Counted from the stretch's first letter, positions 51,869 to 59,739 are shown. The stretch: DNA of 64,000 bases from Allobosea sp035944375 (GCF_035944375.1 NZ_DASZBE010000007.1), one strand, 5' to 3'. Program-made: numbers and translations. The notes: a model not told the origin generated them from the letters alone.

Positions 51869-51956
51869 GCGGTTTGAGTGCTGCTGATTTGGCTTCACAG
51901 AGGTATCCGTAACCATCCGACCGCTTATCCCCGGCCCCTTGGGCCCGGCCTAATCT

Positions 51957-51982
51957 GGCCCCTCGTCAACCAGCGAGGGGCC
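51957..51982 (+). promoter_or_regulatory. GC-rich hairpin covering the ribosome binding site of the next gene
   Basis: Arms GGCCCCTCG (51957-51965) and CGAGGGGCC (51974-51982) pair without mismatch around an 8-base loop. The right arm contains GAGGGG (51975-51980), the only Shine-Dalgarno-like sequence ahead of the ATG at 51988 (7-base spacing). If the stem forms, that site is hidden. No T-run follows, so it is not a normal terminator for ugd. Confidence 0.5.
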
Positions 51983-51987
51983 GGACC

Positions 51988-52323
51988 ATGCTTTCCTTCC
52001 ATGAAGAGTTTCCGCTGAATGCGGGGCGCCTGGCGCAGGCGCCGCAATTCTCTGACACCGTGCACGACATTGTGCTGGCGGCCGACACGCTGCTGCGCGT
52101 CGCCGTGCCGGAGGGGGCGCGTTTCGTCTCGCTGTCCTTCGACGGCGATGTCCGGGTGAAGGCGGGTCTGGTTGACACCGCGCTGACCCTGCCCGCGGCG
52201 ACCGCGACGGATGGCAGCGGCAGCGCGCTCAATCCGGGCGTCCGGCGCCTGCCGCCGTCCGCGACGCATCTGTGCCTGCGGGCGGCGAATGCCTGCAAGG
52301 GCTCGCTGGAATATTGGGGCTGA
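51988..52323 (+). CDS. Hypothetical protein, possible fibre accessory
   Basis: A 111-residue protein, mostly beta-strand in character with alanine/valine-rich stretches (VHDIVLAADTLLRVAVPEG, SLSFDGDVRVKAGLVDT). No signal peptide or membrane segment; no named family recognised. Two cysteines near the C-terminus (CLRAANACKG). The next gene starts 2 bp after its stop and encodes a fibre-like protein, so the two are probably translated together. Its ribosome binding site lies in a hairpin. Confidence 0.6.
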   Translation: MLSFHEEFPLNAGRLAQAPQFSDTVHDIVLAADTLLRVAVPEGARFVSLSFDGDVRVKAGLVDTALTLPAATATDGSGSALNPGVRRLPPSATHLCLRAANACKGSLEYWG

Positions 52324-52325
52324 CC

Positions 52326-53435
52326 ATGGTCGCACAGCCCGTCTCCCTGACGCGCCGCCGGCGCGACCCGTTCGATCTGCCGCGTCTCACGCTCACGGGC
52401 AAGCGCGCCTGGTTCGAGGCGCCGGCCTATGAGGACTTCGCGGCGATCGCCGATTTCGGCGCCGATCGCTATGCGATCACCACCGTGCCGCTCGCCGACA
52501 TCGCCGGGGCGAGCGTCGCGGCGCTGCGGGTCAAGCGCGCGGCGAGCTTTGCCGAGCTGATCGCCTTCACCTGCAACTCCGGGCCGGCGCGCTCCTATCT
52601 CGATGCACAAGGCGACCTGCAGGCCGACCTCACCGCCGACGAGCCGCGCTTCGACTGGACGAACGGGCGCCGCCAGCTCGCGCTCAACGGCGCCTGCGCC
52701 AATCTGCTCTTGAACAGCGCCGCGCCCGCCAGCCAGAGCGTCGTGGTGAGCGCACAGAGCCATGCGCTCTCCTTCAGGGGCACGGGCAGCATCGCGCTTT
52801 CGGGGGCTTCGAGCGCGGGGCCGCTGATGGGGCTGGGGGCCGCAAGCCGCGTGTCGCTCGTCTTCACCCCGGCAGCGGGCACACTCACCCTGACTCTGAA
52901 CGGCGATGTCCGCCTCGCCCAGCTCGAGGCCAACAGCTTCGCCTCGCCTTACATCGCGACCGCGGACGCTGCAGTGAGCCGGGCGGCGGAAACGGCCGAA
53001 CTGTCGCCCGTGCTGGAGGCGCTGCTGCAACGCAGTGCCGCGACCATCGTGGTGCGCGGCCAGAGGCTGGAGCGCAACGCGGCCCGCATCGTCGGGGTCA
53101 ACGGCACTTCGTCGCTGCTGCGCGCCCAGTCGAACCGGCTCTCCGTGCTGATGGACGGCTCGGGCCAGCTCGCGACGGCGGCGGGGGCCGATCTGCGCAG
53201 CAGCAGCTACGCCGCCGCCTGCGCCTTCGACGGAACCGGGCGCTCGGTCGCCCGCAACGGCGCCGTCGTGGCGACTGACAGCGGAACCCCGCCGGCCAGC
53301 CGGAGTATCATTTACCTTGGGCGGGACGCGACCAACTCTCCGACAGCTTACGGTGACGGCTGGTATGATTGGTTAGCTGTGTCGCCAAAAAGGTTATTAG
53401 ATAGTAAAATTCAAGATATTGTCAACATCTTATAA
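52326..53435 (+). CDS. Phage-fibre-like protein with LamG/concanavalin-like C-terminus
   Basis: A 369-residue beta-rich protein. Residues ~255-369 look like a laminin-G/concanavalin-type lectin fold (SYAAACAFDGTGRSVARNGA, then IIYLGRDATNSPTAYGDGWY and DWLAVSP), a module common at the tips of phage tail fibres and surface adhesins. The central part (~135-220) reads as a second jelly-roll (SLVFTPAAGTLTLTLNGDV). No signal peptide. The last ~25 codons run into an abruptly AT-rich stretch with TTA, AGA, ATA and AAA codons hardly used elsewhere here, as if the 3' end had been exchanged. ATG at 52326 chosen (2 bp after the preceding stop). Confidence 0.7.
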   Translation: MVAQPVSLTRRRRDPFDLPRLTLTGKRAWFEAPAYEDFAAIADFGADRYAITTVPLADIAGASVAALRVKRAASFAELIAFTCNSGPARSYLDAQGDLQADLTADEPRFDWTNGRRQLALNGACANLLLNSAAPASQSVVVSAQSHALSFRGTGSIALSGASSAGPLMGLGAASRVSLVFTPAAGTLTLTLNGDVRLAQLEANSFASPYIATADAAVSRAAETAELSPVLEALLQRSAATIVVRGQRLERNAARIVGVNGTSSLLRAQSNRLSVLMDGSGQLATAAGADLRSSSYAAACAFDGTGRSVARNGAVVATDSGTPPASRSIIYLGRDATNSPTAYGDGWYDWLAVSPKRLLDSKIQDIVNIL

Positions 53436-53495
53436 TAACAAACGCTCGATTGTTTTATAATTCAGTTTTAAAGTCGATTTTTAAACAGCGATACA
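53365..53495. other. AT-rich junction at the end of the fibre gene
   Basis: Counting by hand, only 14 of 60 bases in 53401-53460 are G or C, and 9 of 30 in 53461-53490, against roughly two thirds in the surroundings. The change starts inside the fibre gene (about 53365) and ends about 53495. It includes an imperfect AACAA/TTGTT hairpin (53436-53455), a weak terminator at best. The composition suggests a recombination point or acquired DNA. Confidence 0.7.
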
Positions 53496-53595
53496 CACCG
53501 CTCCGTCGCAATATCGACAGCAAACCGTGCATCGCTGTGTTGCGCGAAGTGCTGCCGACGCCATGCTCGCCGGTTATCCGTTGTGCCACCGCCAT
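53455..53595 (-). CDS. 46-codon open frame in the toxin position behind the Phd-type antitoxin
   Basis: ATG at 53593-53595, three bases after the antitoxin stop, running to a TAA at 53455. The product would be short and basic in its C-terminal half (LLSILRRSGVYRCLKIDFK), the end of it being encoded in the AT-rich stretch. No toxin family recognised. It could be a shortened toxin gene, a novel micro-toxin, or chance; the AAGG before the ATG is too close to be a good ribosome binding site. Confidence 0.25.
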   Translation of the reverse strand: MAVAQRITGEHGVGSTSRNTAMHGLLSILRRSGVYRCLKIDFKTEL

Positions 53596-53598
53596 GCC

Positions 53599-53868
53599 TT
53601 AGGCCGGATCCAGCAGGGCATTGCGGTGATCGTGTTCGGGCGACATCCGGCCCTTAGCGATCGCATCGATATGCTCGGACGACAGATCTCGGGTGGCAAA
53701 GCTCTGGCGCGCGAGTTGCTTGTAGCGCTGCCACTCCTCGAACTCTGCCGCTGACACCAGATAGGTGCTCGCTTGGCCTTGGCTTTTCACGGCCACGGGT
53801 TCGCGCTGGGCGATGTCCCGGTAGCGGCTGAAATTTTTGGCGATTTCAGTCGCCGTGGCTTCGCGCAT
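53599..53868 (-). CDS. Phd/YefM-type antitoxin, no recognisable toxin partner
   Basis: An 89-residue protein. MREATATEIAKNFSRYRDIA and AVKSQGQASTYLVSAAEFEE are the Phd/YefM DNA-binding fold (residues ~1-50); a longer C-terminal tail (SSEHIDAIAKGRMSPEHD) would meet the toxin. The start at 53868 has the best ribosome binding site in this region (AAGGAGGTCACG). Normally a Doc, RelE or VapC toxin gene follows; here only the 46-codon frame at 53455-53595 does. The 258 bp upstream (53869-54126) hold no gene. Confidence 0.78.
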   Translation of the reverse strand: MREATATEIAKNFSRYRDIAQREPVAVKSQGQASTYLVSAAEFEEWQRYKQLARQSFATRDLSSEHIDAIAKGRMSPEHDHRNALLDPA

Positions 53869-54126
53869 CGTGACCTCCTTACGAGAATTCCATATTTTTA
53901 GGGCATTGGGCAGCTGATCCAGAAAATCGTGCAATCTCCCGCTGCGGGCTCCCGCCGGCTCCAGCACCGGCCGGATTCAGACGCACGGCCGGAACGGATA
54001 TATGGGGTCGAGCGGCGACATCAGGGGCGGCCCGGAGCGGACAGTTCATGGCCGCCGAACAGAGTCTAGAAGATGTCGTAGGGCGTCAACTCAGCGGTCT
54101 TGAGCGCGCTGGTGCAGCGGCGGCCC

Positions 54127-55581
54127 TCACCGTGCGTTCATGAAGGCCTTCCGGCTCAGCACCGTTCTGAGCAGGATCGCGATGTCGAGCCAGATCGACC
54201 AGTTGTCGATGTACCAGTGGTCGTAGGCGACGCGCTTGGCCATCTTGTCGTCGGTGTCGGTCTCGCCGCGCAGCCCGTGGACCTGCGCCCAGCCGGTGAT
54301 GCCCGGCTTGACGTTGTGGCGCCGGGCATAGAGCGCGATCTTGCGTTCGAATTCGCGGTCATGGGCGAGCGCATGGGGGCGAGGCCCGACCAGCGACATC
54401 TGTCCCGCGAGCACGTTGAGGAGTTGCGGCAGCTCGTCGAGGTTGTAACGGCGCAGGATGCGGCCGATGCGCGTGACGCGCGGATCGTCGCGACGCGCCT
54501 GGACGATGACGGCGCCGTCGTCGGTGGTCGTCATGGTCCGGAACTTGAAGATCCGGAAGGCCTGCTGGTTGAAGCCGTAGCGTCGCTGGCGGAACAGCAC
54601 CGGGCCCGGCGAGTCGAGCCGGATCAGGGCGGCTACGACCAGCAGTAGCGGCGCGCAGAGCACCAGGATGAGCGCGGCGGCGACGAGATCGAAGCCCCGC
54701 TTCAGGGCGATCTCCAGCGCCGAAAGCGGCGGCCGGTTGAGCCGCAGGCTGGTCAGGCTGCCGGTGCGCATGATGAGCGGCCGGTCGAAGCGGTCCATGA
54801 TCCGCTCGGGCGTCAGATGGATCGCCACCGGCAGGTTCATGAAGGCGTCGATGCAGGCATCGATGGTCTCCTGATCCGACCAGGGCAGGGCGATGAAGAC
54901 GGAGTCCGGCTGCTTGGCCCGGCAGTTCGCCACCGCGCTCGCGAGATCAGCGGCCAGCGCGGCGGCGGGGTCGTTGATCCGGCGGGCGTCGTTGCTGCGC
55001 AGGAAGGCGACATCGACGATGGCGAAGCCGACGTTCCAGGGCTGGTGACGCGAGACGAAGGACATCACGTCCGGCTCGCGCCCGATCAGGAAGACGCGCT
55101 CGGTGGTGATGCGGCCCGTCTTGCTGCCGATCGAGATCGTCCGCACCATCGCCGAGCGGGCGAGCGCGATGACGGGGATGCCGGCGAGGTAGCTGGCGAG
55201 GACGACGCCGCGCGAATAGTGGTCGGCGATCTTGGCCAGGAACAGGATGGCGACGAAGGCCACCATGGTCAGGTTCCAGACCGCGAAGGCTGACGCGATC
55301 TGCCCCTTGGTCGAGAGATAGTTGGACAGCTGGTAGCGGCCGCGCGTCGCGTTCACGAAGACGAAGATCGCGGCCAGCATCAGGGCGAGTTCGAGGGTCA
55401 CCTGGTCGGCCCGCGGGTCGCCATAGACCGGCAGGTGATAGGCCAGCGACACCAGCCCCACCATCAGGGCGACGGTCGCCGCGTCGGTCGCGGCGGTCAC
55501 CAGCCAGAGCCAGTGGCGCCAGGCGCGGGCGCGCCCCTCGCGGGCCGCATAGGCTGTCAGGCCGATGTCGTTGACGCTCAT
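54127..55581 (-). CDS. Undecaprenyl-phosphate sugar phosphotransferase (WcaJ/ExoY-like)
   Basis: A 484-residue membrane protein starting exopolysaccharide repeat units by moving a sugar-1-phosphate to undecaprenyl phosphate. N-terminal helices at about residues 28-48, 62-80, 100-118 and 125-145; a CoA-binding-like middle; and a C-terminal sugar transferase domain (~285-484) with KRGFDLVAAALILVLCAPLL, FRQRRYGFNQQAFRIFKFRT, DELPQLLNVLAGQMSLVGPR and KPGITGWAQVHGLRGETD. The exact sugar is not clear (hexose or galactose most often). It lies on the opposite strand to the sugar-nucleotide genes. Confidence 0.92.
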   Translation of the reverse strand: MSVNDIGLTAYAAREGRARAWRHWLWLVTAATDAATVALMVGLVSLAYHLPVYGDPRADQVTLELALMLAAIFVFVNATRGRYQLSNYLSTKGQIASAFAVWNLTMVAFVAILFLAKIADHYSRGVVLASYLAGIPVIALARSAMVRTISIGSKTGRITTERVFLIGREPDVMSFVSRHQPWNVGFAIVDVAFLRSNDARRINDPAAALAADLASAVANCRAKQPDSVFIALPWSDQETIDACIDAFMNLPVAIHLTPERIMDRFDRPLIMRTGSLTSLRLNRPPLSALEIALKRGFDLVAAALILVLCAPLLLVVAALIRLDSPGPVLFRQRRYGFNQQAFRIFKFRTMTTTDDGAVIVQARRDDPRVTRIGRILRRYNLDELPQLLNVLAGQMSLVGPRPHALAHDREFERKIALYARRHNVKPGITGWAQVHGLRGETDTDDKMAKRVAYDHWYIDNWSIWLDIAILLRTVLSRKAFMNAR

Positions 55582-55827
55582 CCGGTTCGTCGCCTCCGCC
55601 GAAGCCCGGGCGAGTTGTGCGGCAGCGGCACAGATCCTCGCTCTCGGGCTGGTCTCGGCGGTGGCAGCGCAAGCGGTATACCGCAGGAGAACGCGCCAAA
55701 ATGGGCTGTTTCGTCGGCTGCAGTGCGGAAACGCGCTGGTTTCTCGGTCAGCCGGGACGTCTTGCGCGACGGGCGCGTGCCGGGCTGATCCGTTCTGGAA
55801 CAGCGGTCGCGGCGCTGTGCGCGCCGC

Positions 55828-56547
55828 TCAGCCGGCCGCGATGGCGGCGAGGCGCTCGGCGTTCAGGAGCCGCACACCGTCCGGAACGAGCAGGATCATG
55901 CGCTCGCGCGACAGTCTGGTCAGCGTCCGGCTCACCGTCTCGATCGTCAGACCGAGACAATCGGCGATGTCCTGCCGGCCCATCGGCAAGGGCACGGTGA
56001 CGGAGGCGCGGCCGATGCGGGCGAAGCGTTGCTGCAGCCCGAGCAGGAAGCAGACGATCCGCTCCTGCGCGTTGCGGCGGCCGAGCAGCATGAGCTGCTC
56101 CTGCGCCAGGGAGAGTTCATGGCTCGCCTGCTCATGCAGGCGCCGCAGCAGCGCGGGCCTGGCATCGACGAACTGCGAGAAGCCGGCGCGGGGAAAGGCG
56201 CAGGCCACGACCGGCCCGATCGCGTCGGCGGAAAAGCCGGCGGTCTGCGCCAGCGACAGGCCGATGAAATCCCCCGGCAGCGCGAAGCCGACGATCTGGC
56301 GGCGTCCGTCCGGCAGCAGTGTGTAGAGGCGGGCGCAGCCGCAGGTGATGGTGTAGACGCTCCCTGCGGGCTGCCCCTGGACCATCAGCATTTCACGCGT
56401 GGCGAAGTGGACGGAGGTCGAGAGGGCCTGCAGGTCGAGGAGGTCGCCCTCCGGCAGGGCCGCGCAGATGCTGTGGGGACGCGTCTCGCAGGTCAGGCAA
56501 TCCCGGCCGAGAGGGACGACGCAGCCCTGTGCCAGCCGATGATGCAC
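55828..56547 (-). CDS. Crp/Fnr family regulator with Fe-S cysteines (FnrL/FixK-like)
   Basis: A 239-residue regulator. Cys17, Cys20 and Cys28 (C-x2-C-x7-C in RDCLTCETRPHSICAAL) plus Cys116 (VVACAFPRAGF) match the four ligands of the oxygen-sensing [4Fe-4S] cluster in Fnr. The cyclic-nucleotide-type barrel spans ~35-130. The winged helix-turn-helix is MGRQDIADCLGLTIETVSRT (~175-194) with the E-T-V-S-R recognition helix typical of Fnr, so the target should be like TTGAT-N4-ATCAA. The GTG at 56547 is used; the frame runs on to 56619, but the added residues are basic and unlike the family. The 246-bp gap between its stop and the phosphotransferase start (55582-55827) shows nothing. Confidence 0.9.
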   Translation of the reverse strand: MHHRLAQGCVVPLGRDCLTCETRPHSICAALPEGDLLDLQALSTSVHFATREMLMVQGQPAGSVYTITCGCARLYTLLPDGRRQIVGFALPGDFIGLSLAQTAGFSADAIGPVVACAFPRAGFSQFVDARPALLRRLHEQASHELSLAQEQLMLLGRRNAQERIVCFLLGLQQRFARIGRASVTVPLPMGRQDIADCLGLTIETVSRTLTRLSRERMILLVPDGVRLLNAERLAAIAAG

Positions 56548-56725
56548 GTTCAACCCTCTCGGGCGCGCTCGTTGCCGGCGCCCGAGCCCATCCATACGCC
56601 TGTTGCACCGCAGCGTCACCCTCGCGCGCCATGTCGGGCCGACATACCGAGCGGGCCGCCGCCGCCTTGGCGCGGGCGTCGCGCGGGGCTAGGTCTGCGT
56701 CGCCATCATGACGCGGGGACCTGCC

Positions 56726-57472
56726 ATGACGATCGCTTCGGAACCATCGCAGGGGCCACGCATCGCGCGTGGCGGCAAGGCGATCTATGGCGCGCCGCTC
56801 GGTATCCTGATGCTGGAGGCGCGCTTCCCGCGCATTCTCGGCGACATGGGCAATGGCGGCACCTGGCCCTTCCCGGTGCTCTACCGCGTGGTCGGCGGCG
56901 CCAGCCCCGACAAGGTGGTGCTGCGGGGTGCCGACGGGCTGCTGCCGGACTTCATCGCCGCCGCGCAGGATCTGGTGCGGCTCGGGGCGGAGGCGATCAC
57001 CACCAATTGCGGCTTCCTCTCCCTCTTCCAGCGCGAACTCGCGGCGGCCGTCGGCGTGCCGGTGGCGACCTCCTCGCTGATGCAGGTGCCCTGGGTGCAG
57101 GCGACGCTGCCGCCTGGCCAGCGGGTCGGCGTCGTCACGGTCTCGGCCGGCAGCCTGACCCCGGCCCATCTCGAGAAGGCGGGCGTGCCGCTCGACACGC
57201 CGGTTGCCGGGACGGAGGGCGGCCGCGAGTTCTTCCGGGTGCTGATCAAGGCCGAGAAGGACGACATGGATGTCGATCTGGCGCGGCAGGACGTCGTCGA
57301 CGCGGCGCTGGATCTGGTGGCGCGGCATCCGGAGGTGGGCGCGATCGTGCTCGAATGCACCAACATGCCGCCCTATGCCGCAGCCGTGCAGGCCGCGACC
57401 GGACGGCCGGTCCACGACATCTATTCGATGATCACCTGGTTCCATGCGGGCTTGCGGCCGCGGGTGTTCTGA
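56726..57472 (+). CDS. Aspartate/glutamate racemase family protein
   Basis: A 248-residue protein of the Asp/Glu/hydantoin racemase superfamily. Two catalytic cysteines are visible: ITTNCGFLSLF (residues ~85-95) and VLECTNMPPYA (~208-218). The N-terminal PLGILMLEARFPRILGDMGN is usual for the subgroup found in many Rhizobiales. The substrate is unknown (aspartate, glutamate or hydantoin derivatives). ATG at 56726 preferred because of GGGGAC before it; an ATG at 56708 is in frame. A hairpin follows the stop at 57486. Confidence 0.88.
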   Translation: MTIASEPSQGPRIARGGKAIYGAPLGILMLEARFPRILGDMGNGGTWPFPVLYRVVGGASPDKVVLRGADGLLPDFIAAAQDLVRLGAEAITTNCGFLSLFQRELAAAVGVPVATSSLMQVPWVQATLPPGQRVGVVTVSAGSLTPAHLEKAGVPLDTPVAGTEGGREFFRVLIKAEKDDMDVDLARQDVVDAALDLVARHPEVGAIVLECTNMPPYAAAVQAATGRPVHDIYSMITWFHAGLRPRVF

Positions 57473-57485
57473 AAGGGCAGTGACG

Positions 57486-57513
57486 CGGGGATAGGCGAGG
57501 GGGTTTATCCCCG
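57486..57513 (+). promoter_or_regulatory. Hairpin with TTATCCCCGG motif before the DUF2793 gene
   Basis: CGGGGATA (57486-57493) pairs with TATCCCCG (57506-57513) around a 12-base loop. The ten bases TTATCCCCGG (57505-57514) also occur at 51925-51934, ahead of the first fibre-associated gene. No T-run. It may be a shared regulatory element of the fibre genes, or coincidence. Confidence 0.3.
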
Positions 57514-57586
57514 GTGCCTGTACGGGAAGCGATGCTGGGCTTCGCATCCCCCGGCGCCGAGGCGGCGCCCGACCCCGCGAGGCCCC

Positions 57587-58981
57587 ATGACCGCAACGCC
57601 GCGGCTTTTCCTGCCCCTGCTCGCCGCCGGGCAGGCGCAGAAGCACGTCACCCATAACGATGCCCTGACGCGGCTCGACGCGCTGGTGCATCTCACCGTC
57701 GACAGTCGCTCTGCGGGCATGCCGCCGGCGGTGCCGACCGAGCTTTCGGCCTTCATCATCCCGCCCGGCGCGACGGGCGCCTTCGCCGGCCACACCGACC
57801 AGATCGCGCTGTTCGAGGATGGCGGCTGGACCTTCCTGGTGCCGCGCCCAGGCTGGCAGGCCTGGGTCACTGATGAGAGCGAGCACCATCTCTGGACCGG
57901 CAGCGAATGGCGGCGCGACAGCCCGCTCAGCAGCCTCGGCGCCAGCCTCTGGGGCGTGAACGGCACGGCGGACGTCACGACGCGCTTCGTCGTGCAGGCG
58001 CCGGCCAGCCTGTTCAACCATGACGGTGCCGGGCACCAGCTCAAGCTCAACAAGGCGGCGGCCGGGGAGACGGCGAGTCTGGTCTTCCAGGACGGCTATT
58101 CAGGCCGCGCCGAGATCGGCCTCGCGGGCGATGACGATCTGCATTGCAAGGTGAGCGTGGATGGATCGGCCTGGGCCGAGGCCCTTGTGATCGACGCGGC
58201 AACCGGCGAGGTCTCGCTGCCGACGACGCCGTGGGCGAGCGGCGGCAATCTCCTGCTGAATGGCGACTGGCAGATCAACCAGCGCGGCTTCGCCGGCGGA
58301 GCGCTGGCGGCCGGCGTCTATGGCTTCGATCGCTGGAAGGCCGGCCCTGTCGGCGCGACGCTTGCCCTGTCGGGGTTCGACCTCACCCTCAGTACCGGGG
58401 CGCTGGTGCAGCCGGTCGAGCCGGCGCTGTGGGGGCTCTCTTCCTTCGCCGGCCTGCCACTGACGCTGTCGGTCGAGGGGCTGTCGGGTGGGGGCCTCTC
58501 GGTGTCCGTCGGCAGCGTCTCGGGTTCAATTGCCGCGGGGACGGGCCGGCGCAGCGTGACGCTGACGCCGGCTGCTGGCGATGCCGGGGTGATTTCGGTT
58601 TCGCTCGCGCCGGTCGGGCCGGCCGTGACGCTGCGCCGGATCAAGCTGGAGGTCGGTCACCGCGCCAGCGCCTGGGCGGCGCGGCCGGCGACGATCGAAG
58701 AACTGCTCTGCGCCCGCTATTTCTGGCGGCCCGAGAGTTCGCTTTCGCTCGACGCCTATCAGGCCGCGGGCGGCGCAGTGGCGCAGAGCCTCATCCTGCC
58801 GGCGAGGATGCGCGCGACGCCGAGCGCCAGCTTCGCCGTCTCGGGCACGGTGAATGTCGCGGGCGGAAGTCCGGCGCTCACGGTGCTGTCCCGTCGCGAG
58901 GCGCGTGCTTCGGTGACGGCCTCGGCGGCCGGCCGCGTGCAGGCTGCGTTCGGCAGCATCGCCTTCGACGCCGAGCTGTGA
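57587..58981 (+). CDS. DUF2793 phage-fibre/spike-like protein
   Basis: A 464-residue beta-rich protein. The N-terminal ~105 residues are DUF2793 (FLPLLAAGQAQKHVTHNDAL and DGGWTFLVPRPGWQAWV), a module found in phage and gene-transfer-agent structural proteins of alphaproteobacteria. NLLLNGDWQINQRGFAGGAL (residues ~222-241) is a pattern typical of phage tail-fibre proteins; the remainder alternates Ser/Gly/Val strands, with RIKLEVGHRASAW before the C-terminal region. No signal peptide. In the window it stands amid polysaccharide genes; it may bind the capsule these genes make. Confidence 0.85.
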   Translation: MTATPRLFLPLLAAGQAQKHVTHNDALTRLDALVHLTVDSRSAGMPPAVPTELSAFIIPPGATGAFAGHTDQIALFEDGGWTFLVPRPGWQAWVTDESEHHLWTGSEWRRDSPLSSLGASLWGVNGTADVTTRFVVQAPASLFNHDGAGHQLKLNKAAAGETASLVFQDGYSGRAEIGLAGDDDLHCKVSVDGSAWAEALVIDAATGEVSLPTTPWASGGNLLLNGDWQINQRGFAGGALAAGVYGFDRWKAGPVGATLALSGFDLTLSTGALVQPVEPALWGLSSFAGLPLTLSVEGLSGGGLSVSVGSVSGSIAAGTGRRSVTLTPAAGDAGVISVSLAPVGPAVTLRRIKLEVGHRASAWAARPATIEELLCARYFWRPESSLSLDAYQAAGGAVAQSLILPARMRATPSASFAVSGTVNVAGGSPALTVLSRREARASVTASAAGRVQAAFGSIAFDAEL

Positions 58982-58992
58982 ACGGGCCCGAT

Positions 58993-59739
58993 TCAGTCGA
59001 GATAGATGCTCTTCACATGCGCGTTGATTGCAGCGATGTCCGGCAGCATCCCGCCATTGCGCGCGCGCAGATGGCCCTCATGCCAGTACCAGTCGTCGAA
59101 GCCGACATTCAGCCGCTGATAGCCGGCGTCCGCCAGCAGAACGCGCATCGTCTCGCGGCGCGGCTCGACGAAATTGTGCTCGATGGTGAAGAGCGCAATG
59201 GCATGGCGGGACAGGTCGATCGTTCGGAGGATGTCGAGTTCCGAGCCTTCCGTGTCGAGCGAGACATAGTCGAAGCCGGAGCCCGCCTGCCCGTCGGCTT
59301 GGTCCATCTGGTCGAAGGTGACGGTCTCGACGGTGATCAGCCCGTTCTCGCTGATCGCCTGACGGCGATGCTGGGCATAGCCGTCAGCCTCGGCATATTC
59401 GGCCAGCGTGCCGATCTCGGCCGAGGCCACGAAAGAGAGCAACTGCCCGCCCTCGCGATGGACCGCGCGTTCGAGGCAGGTCGCGCGGCGGCTGGCGGCG
59501 AGTTTGGCAAACAGGATTGGGTTGGGCTCGACCAGAACGCCGCTCCAGCCATGGTCGGTTTCGAGGAAGCAGGTGTTGCTGTGCAGGACGCCGTCGAAGG
59601 CGCCGATCTCGGCGAAGCGCCCGCCCCGCCTTCCGCCGCACATTGCCAGCACCCAGCGCTCCTGCTCGATCTGCGAGTTCGTCGGGGTCTCGAAGGCGGC
59701 CTGCCAGGAGAGGCGGGGGGCGGGCGTCGGGGCTTGCAC
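58993..59739 (-). CDS. FkbM family methyltransferase
   Basis: A 248-residue SAM-dependent methyltransferase. RFAEIGAFDGVLHSNTCFLE (residues ~41-60) is the SAM loop; GVLVEPNPILFAKLAA and FDYVSLDTEGSELDILRTID are characteristic of FkbM. Such enzymes O-methylate sugars or polyketides. The place beside polysaccharide genes suggests sugar methylation. GTG start at 59739. Convergent with the DUF2793 gene, 11 bp between the stops. Confidence 0.9.
   Translation of the reverse strand: MQAPTPAPRLSWQAAFETPTNSQIEQERWVLAMCGGRRGGRFAEIGAFDGVLHSNTCFLETDHGWSGVLVEPNPILFAKLAASRRATCLERAVHREGGQLLSFVASAEIGTLAEYAEADGYAQHRRQAISENGLITVETVTFDQMDQADGQAGSGFDYVSLDTEGSELDILRTIDLSRHAIALFTIEHNFVEPRRETMRVLLADAGYQRLNVGFDDWYWHEGHLRARNGGMLPDIAAINAHVKSIYLD

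Noticed and set aside
51988..58981. Intact prophage
   Set aside because: Only fibre-like proteins are present; no integrase, terminase, portal, capsid or tail-tube gene and no attachment-site repeats could be seen.
44909..59739. Complete exopolysaccharide operon
   Set aside because: Sugar-donor, priming and decorating genes are here, but no glycosyltransferases other than the priming enzyme, and no Wzx flippase or Wzy polymerase in the window.
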